64,000 nt of DNA from Phytoseiulus persimilis (GCA_037576195.1 CM075102.1:28454745-28518744); one strand, 5' to 3'. Numbered from the stretch's first letter, positions 1-13,900 are shown. The notes: generated from the sequence alone by a model not told the origin. Made by a program: numbers and translations.

Positions 1-2194
1 CCTTTCTTGAGTCCCATTCCACGCTTGCCATGTCTGCCCCTTGCCGGAACCCCAGTCGAGGTTGTTGCCGCTAATTCTCTCGATAAAAAAAGCCGGAGTG
101 AAAAAATGAGGCTCTCTTTGAGATCATCATTGTTGTCGCCCGAATGAAAGCAGAAGTATCCAACGCAGACGCTCGCCGTCTCACAAACCCGCGCCTGGCC
201 CTCAGCCCGAGTTGGTTTGAGAATTCCAGCATCGTGAGCTTGTTCTCAACGGTGCGCGAGGAGGTCGTCCCCGACGGAATCCTCCCGAACATGCAATCCA
301 ACTTTTATGAACCTGAGCGCCGAGGAGCAGTTGCGCCAGTTACTTTTGTTTGAATGTCAGCTGATTATTGAAGACTTGCCGCTGTGACCCGCGGCGGAAC
401 GGGTGCGCCTCTCCTTTCTGTCTGGCTCATCTCACCCGCAGCGAGCAGGCGTCCGATAGACCGATTCGGGTCGAGGAAGTAGGAGAGGCTCACGAAAAGT
501 TGAATTGAAGAATGGGATCCTTCAAGCGTGACTGTACTCGCTACTATTTGCTGGAAAAACTCTTCTTTGGCCGTCGAATCGAAGCGCTCGGACGAATGGA
601 AGACAGCGAAGCTCGACAGGGAGACAACGGCAGACGGAGGGGAGGGCCAAGCACTCGGTCGTTGTTCTGGGTGTCTTTGATTCGTGTGTTCGCTGCTTCC
701 CACTCGTCGTATTGGTCGCTGCCGTTGTTGTCGCCGTGGCTCGTCGGCGCTCCTCGACGTCGCTCTCGCAGCCTTCGGTCGGTGCTACTTTGCCTCGCGG
801 GTCGACCAGGGGAGAGTCAAGCCTATTTACCGCCGAGCTGTCGAGGGTAAGCCTTTGTGCGACTTGATCGTCGCTGAGGTGAATGCGCGAACTCTCGTTC
901 CGCTCCCTCCAGCCGCCGGAACGGTGCTGGAACGAGGTTACGTGTTCGTGTTCTGAAGGTGGAGACCCGCGGACTCGCGGTACATCTATCTTCCCTGATC
1001 GGGATGACTCACAGGATTGTCGGCGGGTTGTACATCAACATGACCAGCTCGACGGTTCCGTGGTTTGGAAATTATTCTCTTGAAAATCTCTCGACTGTCC
1101 GCGTGTATGATGACGGACGGAGCAGACCAACAGGGCGGATTCCCTTGCTCGGAGATTTCAGTTGTGGCATCGTTGGAGGGTTTCCATCGGAGAGAAAAGG
1201 GCTTCCTGCGTTTGTCCTGCTGAGACACAACCTGGAGAGAAGAAGCGACGGCCAGGTCGAATTGGGCACCGCCGCGGCCGTTGCAAATTGCCGGCCGCTG
1301 AACCACGCAGCGAGTCAGCGAACCAACTGCTTGCCCTCCGCAGCTGTGGGCCTCTAGCTGAGGAGGCTTTTCAGTTTGTCGTCGTTGGCATAGCTGTTGG
1401 GACGAACGGTGGGCACAGGACGAAATTCGGGTGAAAGGCAAGCTGTTCGGTGCCGCTTTTCTCCCCCTCGGGACCGTCGTCCCGAACGCGAGTCCGAGAG
1501 GGTTGCCGACCGGTCGGTCTCTCGACTGGCTGGTCGCTTTGCTCGGTTAGTCCTCTTCCTGCTATTCCTTTTCGACGACGACGACAACGACGAGTGGGAC
1601 CACGCGAACGGATCAGCGTGTGTGCGCGCTGTTGCGAGCAGACGAAGGAGACAACAGTTGGCCGAGCCACGCGGCCAGTTGCGAGACGACCGGAAAACGA
1701 GACGAGTATGTGTCCACCTCGCGGCCACAAGTAGTCCTGCGACCATACACTGCGTATCTTATCGCTCTGCGCGTTGCCGGTATCGTCTCGCTTCCCCTCG
1801 CCATGCAAGTCAGGCATGATTCTCCTCCGCACGAGTTCGCGCTCATGGGAGTCCCAAGAGGCGAAGCTGGGGACCGAGATGGCGCTGCCGCTGTTTCCGT
1901 CGGGACATCGCAGTTTAAGGTTAGGGCCTGGGGAATCTGACGACTCAAATAACCTACTGAGTGTGTTCAGCGATGGCTTCCTCGATGATATCGATCTCCG
2001 GAGGACTGGAAAAGTAACGGAAAACCTTGAGTGGAGTCAACTCAACCAGCCGTGTCGTTCGCGGGGTTCAAGGCACAGCAACTACAGTACGAGGGCGTTC
2101 GGAGCAGTGAAGTCGCGAAGTCGTTCCGATAAGAGCCTTGACGCAATCGACGACGGCAACTGCGCGCGAGGAACGCTCCCATAATTGAAATCAC

Positions 2195-2222
2195 CCATTC
2201 ATTCATTCATTCATCCATCCAT
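2195..2222. repeat. Tetranucleotide microsatellite (ATTC/ATCC)n
   Basis: About five ATTC units pass into ATCC units. A further TTCATTTATTCATCC segment follows at about 2230-2244, so the block is an imperfect tract. Confidence 0.85.
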
Positions 2223-2979
2223 ACGCGCGTTCATTTATTCATCCAGCGGCCGCTAACCAGCGAGCCCTGTAGCGGACAAGGAAGCATTCATTCTTTCATT
2301 AATCGGTCGGTCGGTTCGTCCACCCGTCCGTTCGCGAGTCAAGGAATGGAAGAAGATTAGGGCGTAATGGTGCTTATCGTCCACGCTTGCGCCGGCCGCG
2401 GCTGCCAACGCCTGCGCTGCCGGCGTCGACAAAAGAGACAAATTCAAGTCAAAAATGACACTATCGCGGAGATAACGACGGGGACATCGTCTACTCATTA
2501 AACGGATTAACGTTCCCCAACTTCGGCGCGACCAAGCAAAAGCAAGAATCCACCGCGAGCGACGCCGACAGAGAGATTCTCCCGTAGCTCAAGGAACCCT
2601 TCACACCTAGACGACAGACTAGTTTCCGTCTGGAAACATCAGAAACGTCAAGGCATGGTGCTGGGCTTTGGAAACGTCCGGGAGCCAAACTGGATGAACG
2701 AAGAGCTCCAATAGGCTTTGGTTGCCACCGGAAATTCCCAAGCAGCACTTATTTTCCGTAATCCGGCAATCAGGAGCTCCATTAGTCGTAATCTGTCAAT
2801 AGATGCCCTCGCGGTGGGCAGCAGCAGCAGCAACGACTCCCGCCCGCGAGAGCAGCAGAAGCGTCAACTAATAATACTTCCCGTGCTGCACTGTCTGAGG
2901 AATCCGGAAGTCGGGGACGGAAGCAAAGGCTTCCCGCTGCTGGAGGTCAGTCGTCGTTATCATCGATCAAGCCTAAATA

Positions 2980-3235
2980 TCAGACCGCGGGATCACGGGA
3001 ACTTCCTACGGCTGCCTTGACGAGCAAAAACTGGACATGCCTTACGGAAGGTTGCAACGAATGGAATTCAACCTGTCCACTGAAAAGTTTCGGATCATAT
3101 GGATTCCCGCGGGAACCCGCTCGAAAGCCAAGTTTGCAGCGTCTTCCGACGAAAACGAAAGGAGCACATTGAGACGCCACCTGAAACCAGTGGTCAACTT
3201 CGTTCTCCGCCGATTCTACGATTGGCGCCATCTTT
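2980..3235 (-). repeat. Diverged inverted repeat copy A
   Basis: Read on the minus strand, this segment is related to the plus-strand segment at 3402-3660. The best block (3190-3216, reverse complement) matches 3537-3563 at 23 of 27 positions, including 15 identical bases. A further 66-base block matches at roughly 60 percent without gaps. In translation both carry an ENEVDH motif followed by CAP and a GF/SF-x-AG pattern. This looks like two old copies of one element, possibly the remnant of a coding transposon. I do not recognise the family. Confidence 0.4.
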
Positions 3236-3401
3236 GAGAAGGACCATATCTGGGGGAGTGGACATTTTCGGGCAGGACGTCTTGAAGTATGACGTTTCGG
3301 CGCAAAGTTACATCGAGCTCCTGCGTTTGGGCTATCCTTGAGAAGTTTGCTCGTGATACAGGTGGTCTTTGTAGAGCCGTCAGACGTGTAGCTTTATCCG
3401 A

Positions 3402-3660
3402 ATGGCCCCGGAGGAGTTCGATGGGCTTGAAATCGGATTTTTTGGTGGCAAAGCCGTGATTCTCCGTTCCCCTCTTGCTTCTGTGGGGAGAGAAAGGTAC
3501 TCTACCAGGCTGGGGGCACGCGCAGTACGAGCTCAGGATTCAGAGGAAAACGAAGTTGACCACGTTCGTTGGCTGAATCTCGGTTGCGCTCCTCCCTATT
3601 TCACCAGGGAACGCAGCGGAATTTCATTCGGAGCAGGTTTACGCGAGAAACCAGAGTAAT
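3402..3660 (+). repeat. Diverged inverted repeat copy B
   Basis: Plus-strand partner of the copy at 2980-3235. It contains an open frame of 85 codons ending at 3659 with the motif EENEVDH, a conserved CAP and an FGAGLR stretch that matches FRAGSR in the other copy. The opposite orientation and about 170 bp of spacing suggest either a palindromic insertion or two independent insertions. Confidence 0.4.
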
Positions 3661-6600
3661 CGGAGATTTTCTTCCGGGGGTATACATATTCCTGCTGTGT
3701 CTTCGAGAATGAGAAGGCGAGAGCCGGAAACCCAACCCAACGAAGCGCGTGAAACCGAGTGGAAACGCGAGCATTCTCGGCGCTCGGTGCGAAACTCGTG
3801 TCCCGCAACGGTGCGACCCAAGAATGAGTGAGGGGTCTCAAGAAGCAAGCGACCGAAGGGACGGCCGAACCAACCAGAGTCCCCTTACCGCACCGATGGT
3901 GGAGTGGTATTAAGACGATGATTAATATGTCCTCAAGAGGGTGATCAAAAGGCCATTTAGCACCGAACTAGCCCAAACCACTTAGCGATCGTCGGCTCGC
4001 CCGCTCCCCCGTCCGACTCATTCCCTCGTTTTCCGCTCTTACTTCTCCTTGAGAGCACACGATGTCCTCAAAGCGGACCGCGGTGGAAGTTCGCCATCTG
4101 GATTCCCGATGCGCTGCGCCGTTGTCATTTCATCGATTTCAAATGAAGCCATGACCTCTTTACCCCAGAGACTTGAATGCTTCAGGGTCAGCGTTCAAGA
4201 AGGAGATTCTCGAGAGCTTTCGGCGTGCTCCACTCGACGACGGGCCCGCCGCAGTGTGAGCATGTCTGGTCAGCGGTCATCCGGCTGTTCGATACCTGAA
4301 CAGACGTGGTCTGCGGATTCGGCACGCCCGCGGGCTCACCGTATGCCGCCGCATAGTTCTTTTCGGAAACGATGATAAGGCGATGCTTCCTTCCTTGCCA
4401 GTCCGCTCGTGCTGTTGGCCTGCCGCACTCGATCGCTCGCTGCGGAAGCCGACCAGATCTTGTAGCGGATCCAATAGAGAGCACCTTGCCGAGCGAAAAG
4501 AAAACCACCCAATGGTCTGGAGTGCTTAAGCTAGTTTCTAATTCATCAGGCCGCCGCCACCACCACCGACGCCAGCCCGCGATCGCCAGCCGGTGTCCTG
4601 ATCACTCATTTACTGATAGCCTGTACTTGAGCTATCTTGCTCCTGATTCTCGTTCCCCGCCGCCGCTGTTCCTCCGTCTTCTTCTTTTATGGCCATAGTA
4701 AAAGCTCAAGACACCGCAGGACGGTGATTAGCCGCAGCTCGGAGACCATAAGGGTTCCGGGCTTTTCTCCGGCCATCGATAGGCGGCCAGAGGATGAATT
4801 GAACTTGAACTTCCGAGTTCGCTGCGGATGAAATTAAAATTGATCGCGAGGATTTCCCTGGTCCGTGATTTCCCGATTCCGAGTCGCGTCAGGTTTGATC
4901 AATCCCACCGCCGGTCGTTCGGGTGCCTGAGTACGTCACAAGCCTCAGGCAGTGGCCCGATAGTTTACGACGCTGGAACCAATATCAGGATTAACGATCT
5001 TCACACACACATACTCACGCATAGCGGAAAGAAACCGAGGCACGGTTCCTACTTCGGGCAACTTTTAATTGAATTTCCATACATATTGCTGGGGAGCACA
5101 TTGTCTTGTCGAAAGTTGGATGTCGTAGAACCAACCTGACTTGGGATCGCTGTCGCGTCCAACAGGAACCGAATGCGCGCGAGGACCGGGGATTAAGAGT
5201 GATTGGAAAGGATACCTGGGCGAGAAATCTCCGTTTCTCCGTGGACTCGATCGAGAGGAACCCACATCCAGAAGGTGGTGTTTCCGTCGTGGTTTCGATT
5301 TCCGGGACCGTTGGAAATACCTCCCGTCGGAAAGCACCCCACCGTCCTCAGATCGCTTCTGGATCCTCCCCGGAGCTCTCATCCCACTTCCGGATCGGAG
5401 AAGGCGGAATCTGGAAACTGCTTCGGCCGAGGAGCTCGCGAGACTAAAGCAGCACTGTAGCCAATACGTGTTCGACGACGACGACGATAACAACAACCGA
5501 AGCTCCAACGGTTACCGCGACGGAGTACCCTAGATAAGAGCGTAGCCAAAACTGCGTGAATTATTCATCACATTGTGATGACACAGAACAAAAGCAGAAG
5601 CGGCTTGCTCGACCATCTTCGGAGTGTTCGTTCGCCTCTCTGCATCAGCCCGGCCCGCACCTCTACCACGCCGGGCTATTGAGGCTTCAGATTAAAGAGC
5701 GAAACGCAATATGCGTTCCCTTCCTCACCCGTTCGCGGTTGTTGTTGTCTCGGTGCTCATTGAAGGGAAGTAATAATAATCGCGCCGTTGGCTGCTTGCC
5801 CACGGATGGTCGAAGAAAGGACAGCGGTATGGAAGGAACAGCCGCCGCCACCGCCGCCTCGCGGGTCAGGAATTAGCATCACAACGAGAATGCCACCTGC
5901 ACTGCCTCCCAGGGCACGCGGACAACGTCTGCCGTTGAAAGGTAAACGAAAGAGTGCGGAGAAAGGGTGAAGAAGCTGTCTTCATTGATTCCTTCGTCGC
6001 CCGCGATCAGTGCCTTCGTCTTCGTGGTCCTCCCGGCTCCTAACCTCTAGTATTTCGCCCAATTCGCTCACGCAACTGACTGCCGCGGTTCCGTCGAACG
6101 TTTCGCGGTCCGATCAGAGCGCTCTCACAGACTCGCGGCTCCTGCTGCAGGTATCCCACCATTCGCTTGTCCTGTTCGCAGGCTGAATCTATCCCCGTTT
6201 TGGTACTCTGCAAGTTCCTGGTTGTCGGCCTGGTTAGGTCGGACTACTTGAGCCTGCCGTCTGCGAGTGCACAGCCCGACGGCGTGGACGAACAAACTCG
6301 GCGACGAACAAACGGGCGGTTCGCCTGGATCACGGACAGGACCGATCACTCATAGCGGGCGCCGTGATTAGACGGGAGGAGAACGAATGCCCACTCCTCC
6401 CTCTGGCGAAGGAACAGCAATGATCTGCCCGGACTCAGGCTGGGAATCGTCCGAAGCGGCCGAGCATTCGACAAAGCCAGCTCTAGACCATGCTCACCAG
6501 TTCAGCGTGCAGGGAACTTTTCCACTCGAGGAGATCTCCCGTCCAGTCAGTTGGCAACTATTGAATGAACGAACTGACTACTCGACTTAATAAGGTGTTG

Positions 6601-7095
6601 GTGTTGGTCGGCTACAAGCAAGTCGAACAATTCTAGATTGGCTCCGTCCCCTACTGCTGCCCACCGAGTCGTGCTGCCTACCAGTCGAGCTCGGTCGGAT
6701 AGCGTCCGAATGAGCTTGCTCCTCCGATCCACAGACCGACTCTCCGCTTCTCTCTTTCCACTTAGAGTAATGCCTTGACGGGTGCCAACACTCCGGCTCA
6801 TTCGCTACTTCGCGAGCTGACTCCGGCTGAAGAAAAGGGGCAAATAATTAACGTCGACTCCCGAGGAAAAAGACGAAGAACTTCCCGGCTCTCCGTTTCG
6901 TCTCGGTTTGCTCGCATTTCCTCGCGAGTTGTCCACTTGTCGGTTAGTTGGCATCCGACGAACGGAGTAATTCACGCGCCAACGAGCTTCCCCTGCGCGA
7001 AAGAACAATTTTCGCCACGAATTATCCGCCCGCTCTGACGTCATCCATGCGTCGGTCCACCCCATTCCTCCATCTGAAATGTCTGCAGGCTGGCT

Positions 7096-7120
7096 TCGTC
7101 GTCGTCGTCGTCGTCGTCGC
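7096..7120. repeat. (TCG)n trinucleotide microsatellite
   Basis: An uninterrupted run of about eight TCG units. Similar TCG/CGA runs recur through the left two thirds of the window. Confidence 0.85.
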
Positions 7121-9010
7121 AACGTGAGAGCGGGCGGCGGAAGAGATTGGTTGGCTTTTCCAACGCAATCTCCGCCAACTGGAGAGGCTCGCCCGGAGAG
7201 ACTTCTCCAAGCGTTCAGACGACGGTGATCTCTATGGAGGAGACTGCAGCGAAAAAGAAGGCCGTCAGGGGCTCAAGTAGGCCGAGAGAGATTCATTCCC
7301 GACGCTGGCATCGCTGAGGGGAAGTATCGCCGCCGTCTAGTTTGGTGTCAAATTTTAACACACGAATCGACTGTGATTATTTCCGTTTGTCAAGCATGAT
7401 GAGGATCTCAGCTGTCCCGGAGCAGCAGCTGTGACGCGCTCCCTATCCCTGATCATGGAATCGGAGACTCTTTACCGGTTCGATGAGGAGGCTCGGAGCA
7501 CCACTAGTTCTCCCTCCTCGTTCTTCGAGCGTCCGCTTGGGTCTGTGACCTCAAGGATGTAGCAGAGGATTCGTATACGCCACTGGTCGGCTCGAAGTTC
7601 TTTTGCTTTGAGTCGAAGCGCATTCGTGATCGAATCGTTGGAGTCGTTACCTTCGGCTTCAATTTCACGCTTACTGCTCGGAAACGCCGCCTTCACATCA
7701 ACGCGAGGACACCCTTGAGCACTCCAACCTGAATGATTTGGAGCGGGTCGAGGTCCATAGCGCCAGGATCCGACTTCGATCTCTATCGCGCGTAATAGAA
7801 TCTCCCGATTTGTTGTCCTGTGGATCTCTTTCTCCTTTCTGCGAGTCGCTCTCAACCCTGAAGTTCAACAGCGGGAAGGAGCCGAGGCGGGAGCGCAGAG
7901 AAGAGCGCTCGGGGAGCGTGGGTTTCAGAGCCACTTGTGTTTTATGGGATTGTTGCTCAACGCGAAACTATCCCCATCTCGCTCCTCTCACGAACGTAGT
8001 CAACCAAATACCGGTTCGGAAACTCATTCGGAGCTGTGTGGGGTGGTACCCCGATCTTGATCAAGCCGGGATCCTTGGACTGGGGAGTCGTCCTTGTGGT
8101 TGATTCTAGCTCACAATCAAAGTCCCGATCTGGCTAGACGGAGTGACGTCCGTACGGGAGTCCTGGCAGGAGTCCCGCAGCAGGCCTGGATCCTCACGCA
8201 CATCACGGCAGCTTCGAGACATACCTACGAGCTTTTCAAAGACTTCGAGACCTCGGAACTGGTGATGCGCAGCATCGCCCTGAACCTCGATTCCGGGCAG
8301 GCACGACAAAGAAGAGATGTTGAGGAGTCGCGCAGTCCGAGGTGCTCTCTACGCAACGCCCATACGGGGAAAAGGGGACGAATAACAGAAGATGGAGCTC
8401 GAGCGAAATCTGCCCCGTGGCATCGGAGTGGTAACATGATTCCAGCTCTCCGACGACGACGAAGCGGCTGGTCGTGGTAGAAGAATGTAGTCCGTTGGCT
8501 GGTTGACGGGTCGGCTGACTGGCTAGCTGGTTGGCACGCGGTTGTTATTCATGAATAAATTTCCCCCATTCCGATCCAGGAGAAGGGAGGCGGTGTTCTA
8601 AGGAGGCATCGTTCGGGTTAAGGGAGAGTTTGGTGGCGGCATCGGCATCGTGGGGCAACGAGCGAGGGGAGTTCGCCCGCGCCTTGCGCCGGAGCAACGA
8701 CGGATGGGGGCGCCGGCCGTCGAAGGCAGCGGGGGTAAAGAAAGCCTTTCGGGCCGAGAAAGATCTCCGCCGTGAGCCCCAGGCTCAGCTCAGGCGCTGC
8801 ATCGAATGCTGCTTCTGCTGCTCCTCTCAGCATCGTAGAAGCGCGCGGCCGAGCGAGCAGGCCAAGCTTTTCTCTCCTTGCCAAGCAACCAGAGGGTTCA
8901 GCCAGGCAGTCGTTCGCCTCTTCGCTCTCAACGCACACAATAATTAAAAATGCAAACTCCGTAGAGTTGAGCCTTTCCGCTCGGTCCGGGTTGCCTGCTG
9001 CCTGGTTGCA

Positions 9011-9028
9011 TCGCTCGCTCGCTCGCTG
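9011..9028. repeat. (GCTC)n tetranucleotide repeat
   Basis: Four tandem GCTC units. The same unit, as GCTC or its complement GAGC, recurs at 22270-22290, 23101-23131, 25110-25127, 31258-31276 and 44004-44018. Confidence 0.8.
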
Positions 9029-9750
9029 GCGGGAAGCGTACGGGAAAGCAGCAAAGGGGAACAGAAGCGGCCGACTTGAAGTAAGAGCGGCTCGCGGGTT
9101 GTTGAGGGGGGATTGCCCACCCGTTTCCCTCTTGCCTGTCTGCCCACCCCCCGCCTGGAGGAAATAGCGGGGCGGGGTCGGGCGGCTGCCTCTTTCCGAA
9201 TATATTTCGCTTCTTTCCCCCACTCGGGTGGCAGAGGAGATTAGTGCCTTGGGGGCTTTGGGGAAACTCGACCAAGAGCTCGACGGACCAGCCTGGCAGT
9301 ACCTTTCGCTGGTAGGCCACACAACGACGACGACGACGACGGCAACAACAACAACACCGCCAGCAGCGAAGCCTAACGAAGACAGAGCTCGGATTTTTTC
9401 CTCGATAGCCGGTTTTGATCGTTCTTGATTGCGGACGAAGACGCTCGTCGGTTCGGCTCGCGATCTAGAGTTCCGTCAGTCCAAAGCGCTGTTTGGGTTT
9501 CGCCGGCCGGACCCGCCGTTCAGGGGAGGAAATCCCTCAGCGAGCCATTCCCGCTCGGTGCTCTCGTCCTACGTTTCCGTTGTTCGTTCTCGGCTGCAGC
9601 TATCCAGGCAGCTGATCGACGAAACGCACCCCCGAGCGACTCGGAGAGTCACTGGTTGAGTAGGCGGAATCCCCTGACTGATACGAGCATCCAAGGGTAA
9701 CGGAAGAAGGAGGAGGAGATACGAACAAGCATAGGCAGACCTTAACTCAC

Positions 9751-10026
9751 CTTCGAGGAAGAGTCAAACAAGTCAGGTAGGAAGTGTGAACGTCGATGAG
9801 GCGTGTCTGAAGAATAGACGAGCGATGATGGGGCCGATGGCACCATTCTCCTGGTCCCGTTGTTGTTCGTGAGGGGAGAAAATAGTTCGACTGCGGAGGA
9901 TACGAGACAGGTGCACTTCCGAAAGACCGGAGTATCTGTCGAGGATCCCAACATGCGGCTCCGCGGCGGTTCAACTGCCTCGCTGAAAGATGCCTCGCTC
10001 GTTCTCGGCCTCCTCAAACGTTCCTA
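9751..10026 (-). CDS. Possible internal exon of an unknown minus-strand gene
   Basis: On the minus strand an open frame runs for about 90 codons and ends exactly at a consensus donor: codons for S-S-S-K are followed by GTGAGT at 9750-9745. The frame would stop two codons inside the intron, as expected for a real exon edge. The encoded stretch is Ser/Thr/Pro-rich with no domain I recognise. A weak acceptor (CTCTAG, poor pyrimidine tract) lies at about 10027. An internal ATG is also available. No partner exon could be assigned, so this is only a candidate. Confidence 0.2.
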
Positions 10027-10117
10027 GAGCCTCGGCAATCTACCCTGATGGAGAAGCGATCGGATAGACAAATATACCCATACGCAGATCGCAGGGATCG
10101 CTGGGGTAAATAGGGGA

Positions 10118-10134
10118 GGGGGGGGGGGGGGGGG
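10118..10134. repeat. G17 homopolymer
   Basis: Seventeen consecutive G, one of several long G or C runs in the window. In short-read assemblies such runs are length-uncertain. Confidence 0.9.
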
Positions 10135-10952
10135 AAGGAAAGCGTCTAATGATCAAGTGGCTTTCGGGCGGGTTATCTTAGGTGATACCAACAGCAGGGC
10201 ACGATCGGAAGTCCGAGCCATCCCCATCGAATCGTATCATTCGGTTAGTCGAGATCAGTTGCAGACACCTAATCGAACAGTGCCGAGTTTTCGGAGCGCT
10301 CCACGAGATCCTCCTGACCTGTTCTTCCTCTTCTTGGCCCGTCGCCTGCTCGCTTGGCTGGTTAAACCGAACACCTCTGTTTCTTCTCCCGCCGTCTTCA
10401 ATCCGGAACAACTCACCACCTGCAGTGGCAGCTGCAAGGATCGCGCGAAAAAGAGTCTCACAATGGTTGCCTGTATTATTGTCGTCTTATTGCAACGGTG
10501 AGCGGAAGAAAGGAACGAAAAAAAGCTGCGGCTGTCAAGAGAAATCACTGGGATGATGTGGTTCGTGTGTTTTCGCCGCGGTGAGCACCTTGTTTCCGGG
10601 CCTCGGCAGCCTTCGCGGCCTCACAGCCGCATTTACTCCTTCCAATCCTCCACCGAAGACGTACCCTGCGGCGAAGAGCTCATCTGGTTAGCGCAGCTTT
10701 CATTCACACTTGCTGCCATTGGGACACGGGTGGGAGTTTGAGCTGCGGCCTCCCCTCCTGCGTATGGGCACAAAAGCCCGATGCGTCGGGAGTTTCCGGA
10801 TCAGAGACAGAGTTTTGGTTCTCCAGTTGGGCCGACGAGTCCCATTCGTGTTCTGCGCAATCGAACCACCTCTCTTTTGCACACGCTGTTCATATGCATC
10901 TGAACTCGAGGAGAATTGGGAAGAAAAAATCCGATTTCAAGAGTTCCCCCCA

Positions 10953-10998
10953 CCCCGAATCGGTCCGCCCCCCCCCCCCCCCCCGAATCGGTCCGCCC
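10953..10998. repeat. Direct repeat flanking a C17 homopolymer
   Basis: The 18-base unit CCCCGAATCGGTCCGCCC occurs at 10953-10970 and again at 10981-10998, with the C run at 10968-10984 between and overlapping them. This is a local duplication probably produced by slippage or template switching on the C tract. Confidence 0.85.
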
Positions 10999-13900
10999 CC
11001 CTGTGACATCCAGCCCCCGCAATACCAGTGACCAGTTTTCTCGAAATCCGCTGGAAAGCGCCGAGAAGACCCCTCTAAAACGCTAGCGGCGACGGACACA
11101 GCAGACTGGGTGAACCAATTCGGAGTTGGATCGGTCGGGTCGAGCAAGGAGTGACCATCGAACTGTGGCTTCGGGCGGGCGGGCGGGCGGTTGAGTGAGC
11201 GTCGACGACCTCTAATCGTTTTTCTCTCTTTCCGAGGGGCTTTCTTATATTATTATTGGGCCTTATAAATCTTATTGCCGACATGGGTGCAAAGGCAACG
11301 CGGTCGACGACTCGACCTAGAGAGCCGTATGAAACGAACCAGAGGCCCCCCAGATGACCCCGCCGCGGCCATCGGTCGAGGAGTCAGCCAACGAAGACCT
11401 CCCTCACGATCTGAACGTTTGCGATGACGATGGATGCCGGCCGCCACTGACTCAGTCGCATTTACAACACTTGCAGTCAGTCGGGAGGGCAGCAGACGGA
11501 CGGGCGGTCGAGCGCCTACGAGTCGATCGACTGCTGCTTCTCTCGGTCCTAATCATGTTATACTCATCGTCCGTAAGTGGGGAAAGCTCCTAATTGTGCC
11601 AATCATCCAACTGAACACATTCCTCTCCCTTCCGTTCAGTCGGTCGGTGTGTCGGTCGGACGCTCGCTCAGCTCGCCAATGACTGCAGAAGAATCGGATG
11701 CTCAGTTTTACAACTGGCTCTCCGGGCAGAGCCAAAACCCAACGTAAAGCCACAAAAGTCCGCCGGGTTCCCGCTCACCGGGGAGGTAAAGAGTGCCCGC
11801 AACGGGGACCGGCTTCGAATCGCAGGCCGATGCGAAACCGGTGTACAGGACCAACGTTTGATATCTGCTTTTCGGCACCTCTCGAAGACGCTCAGGCTCG
11901 GACGGGGTGAGTGGTTCTCGACTTCCGAGTCCCCATCGACTTAGGGTTGAAGGCTGACTCGCAAGGAACTAACAGAAGATGTTGCAATTCTACCCGACTC
12001 GATACCGGATCCTGCCCGGTGGAAACCGTCTGAACCGAGGGAAAGATTGGAGGGGGGAAAACGGGGGGTTTTGAGATGGCAGATGACGGCGCGCGGGTCT
12101 TCGATCAACTCCCGGATCGAGTCGAGTATCGGTATATGCATTTAGGTCTCCCAGTTTCTTTCGCAGTTCCCGCCGCACAAACCTAGATGCAAGTCACTCG
12201 GTCTGTCGCCCGGCCGCCAGGCGAGCGAGCAGGCTCGCTGAAGCCGGCAGCCACGCGTTGTTGGCGGGAGTCCGTCGTCGTCTAAAATCGATATTCGCCC
12301 TCTTGAGCCTCTTCTCCTTCCGTTCGTAGCCAGCGAACGGTTTTCTCTTCTCCTCGCACCGTTGATTATTATCTGAGAGAGTTCGAATCGATCCGTTCTG
12401 CCGCTCGTTCGCCAGCTCGCTGCTCAACCAACTGGCAGCAGCAGCAGCGCAGCAAATTAATCGTTATTTTCGCATTATCTTCCTTCTTGGGAGACGGCGC
12501 GACGTCGCCGCCGCCGAGAGATTGTGGGCTTGGAGGGATGACGCGGAGCCCGCTCGTTGGGACGGGTCACTCGCTCCTTTGATCGGGACGGTGCCTGAAT
12601 TCCGGACTTCACCTCCTCCATGGCGCAGGCTCCGGAGGAGGACGGAACCCGGATGCTTCGACTCGGGAATGAAGCGGCCACGATGACGAGCGAGGGTAGG
12701 TCAGGCGGAGAATCTCTTCCGAGAGACAAAGCTCGCCAGTGCTCCTCAATCTGTCGCCTTATTCGCTATCTCCCGCAAATCCTCGGCACGCTCCTCACCT
12801 CTCGGGCCGGGGGCCTGCAGTCGCTTAGTGGATCTGCTTCTTTGCTCACACATGACCACCACAAACAGCCACTCAATAAAAAGTCGTGCAGGCCGGCAAC
12901 AGCAGCAGACACTCACCGATCGAGACATCAAGCGACAGACAAGAAGCAGGCCGGATACAAACAGCAATAAATGTGTCAATAGCCAGTCAGGTGCGAAGTC
13001 GTCCCGAGTAGAAGTGCGAGGAGCCCTGGCCTCGCAACTTTGTGGCCGTTGTCAACATCATGCAGATGTTGGCGATCGCCTGTCATGGCGGAACAGCCGC
13101 TGTCGGCGGAGAAAAAACTTCTTCCAACAGCTGTGCTGTATATCTGCCCTCGGTCCATTCAGAATTGCTCGTTGCCGGCGCGAACACAGTCGGTGATCTG
13201 TCTCTCTGAACTCATCACGACGATGTAACGCAACGACGACTTCGTGACCTCTCTAGAAGAGCGACCCAAGCCCCGCGACTCTATGCGCCTGGCGTGAGAT
13301 CAGGGGAGAGCAGTGAACGAGCCAGTTTCGTTCCCTTCCAGGTAATTGTTGAATGTCATCCTGGCGAGTTCCATCAATGCGACTTCATCAAGCGTAATGA
13401 TGCCTACTCGTAGGGGCGGAACGACGACGACGAATGAGTAGGGCGGGAGAGCGTGCGAGCTGCTTGGGTCGCAGACTTGCTCGACCGAGACAGGTACTAC
13501 AAACAGAGAGAGTGCACCCTACTTTGATACCATCCAGGAGCCCGACCCAACTCTCCGATCGGGTGGAATCCTCATCAGTTGGGGCCGCGACAAAGAGGCA
13601 GAATTTCGGTACCCCCGCCCCGCCCATCTCCACTCTTTCCCTTGCCGGTCAGGTCGTGCCGGGTGTTTCGTGTGAGGCTTTCCAATCGTCTCTCCGCGCT
13701 ATTTTTCGCGTCTCCTTGAGGCTTCGTCTCGATCGAGAGCGCATTTTTTCCCGTTTGCGGAACTGCGATGCTCCCTGAATGCGAAAGAGATCAATCGGTT
13801 CGTGAGAATGCTCAACAAGTGGTCGACGCCGTTTGAGATACTGCCTGTCTTCATGGGATCAACACGCGATTCACCTCGACCGCTTGGAACTAACCCTCGA

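Noticed and set aside
959-1357. Frame containing RIVGG, like a trypsin activation site
   Set aside because: No catalytic His, Asp or Ser motif and no cysteine pattern of the S1 family follows; a five-residue match is chance.
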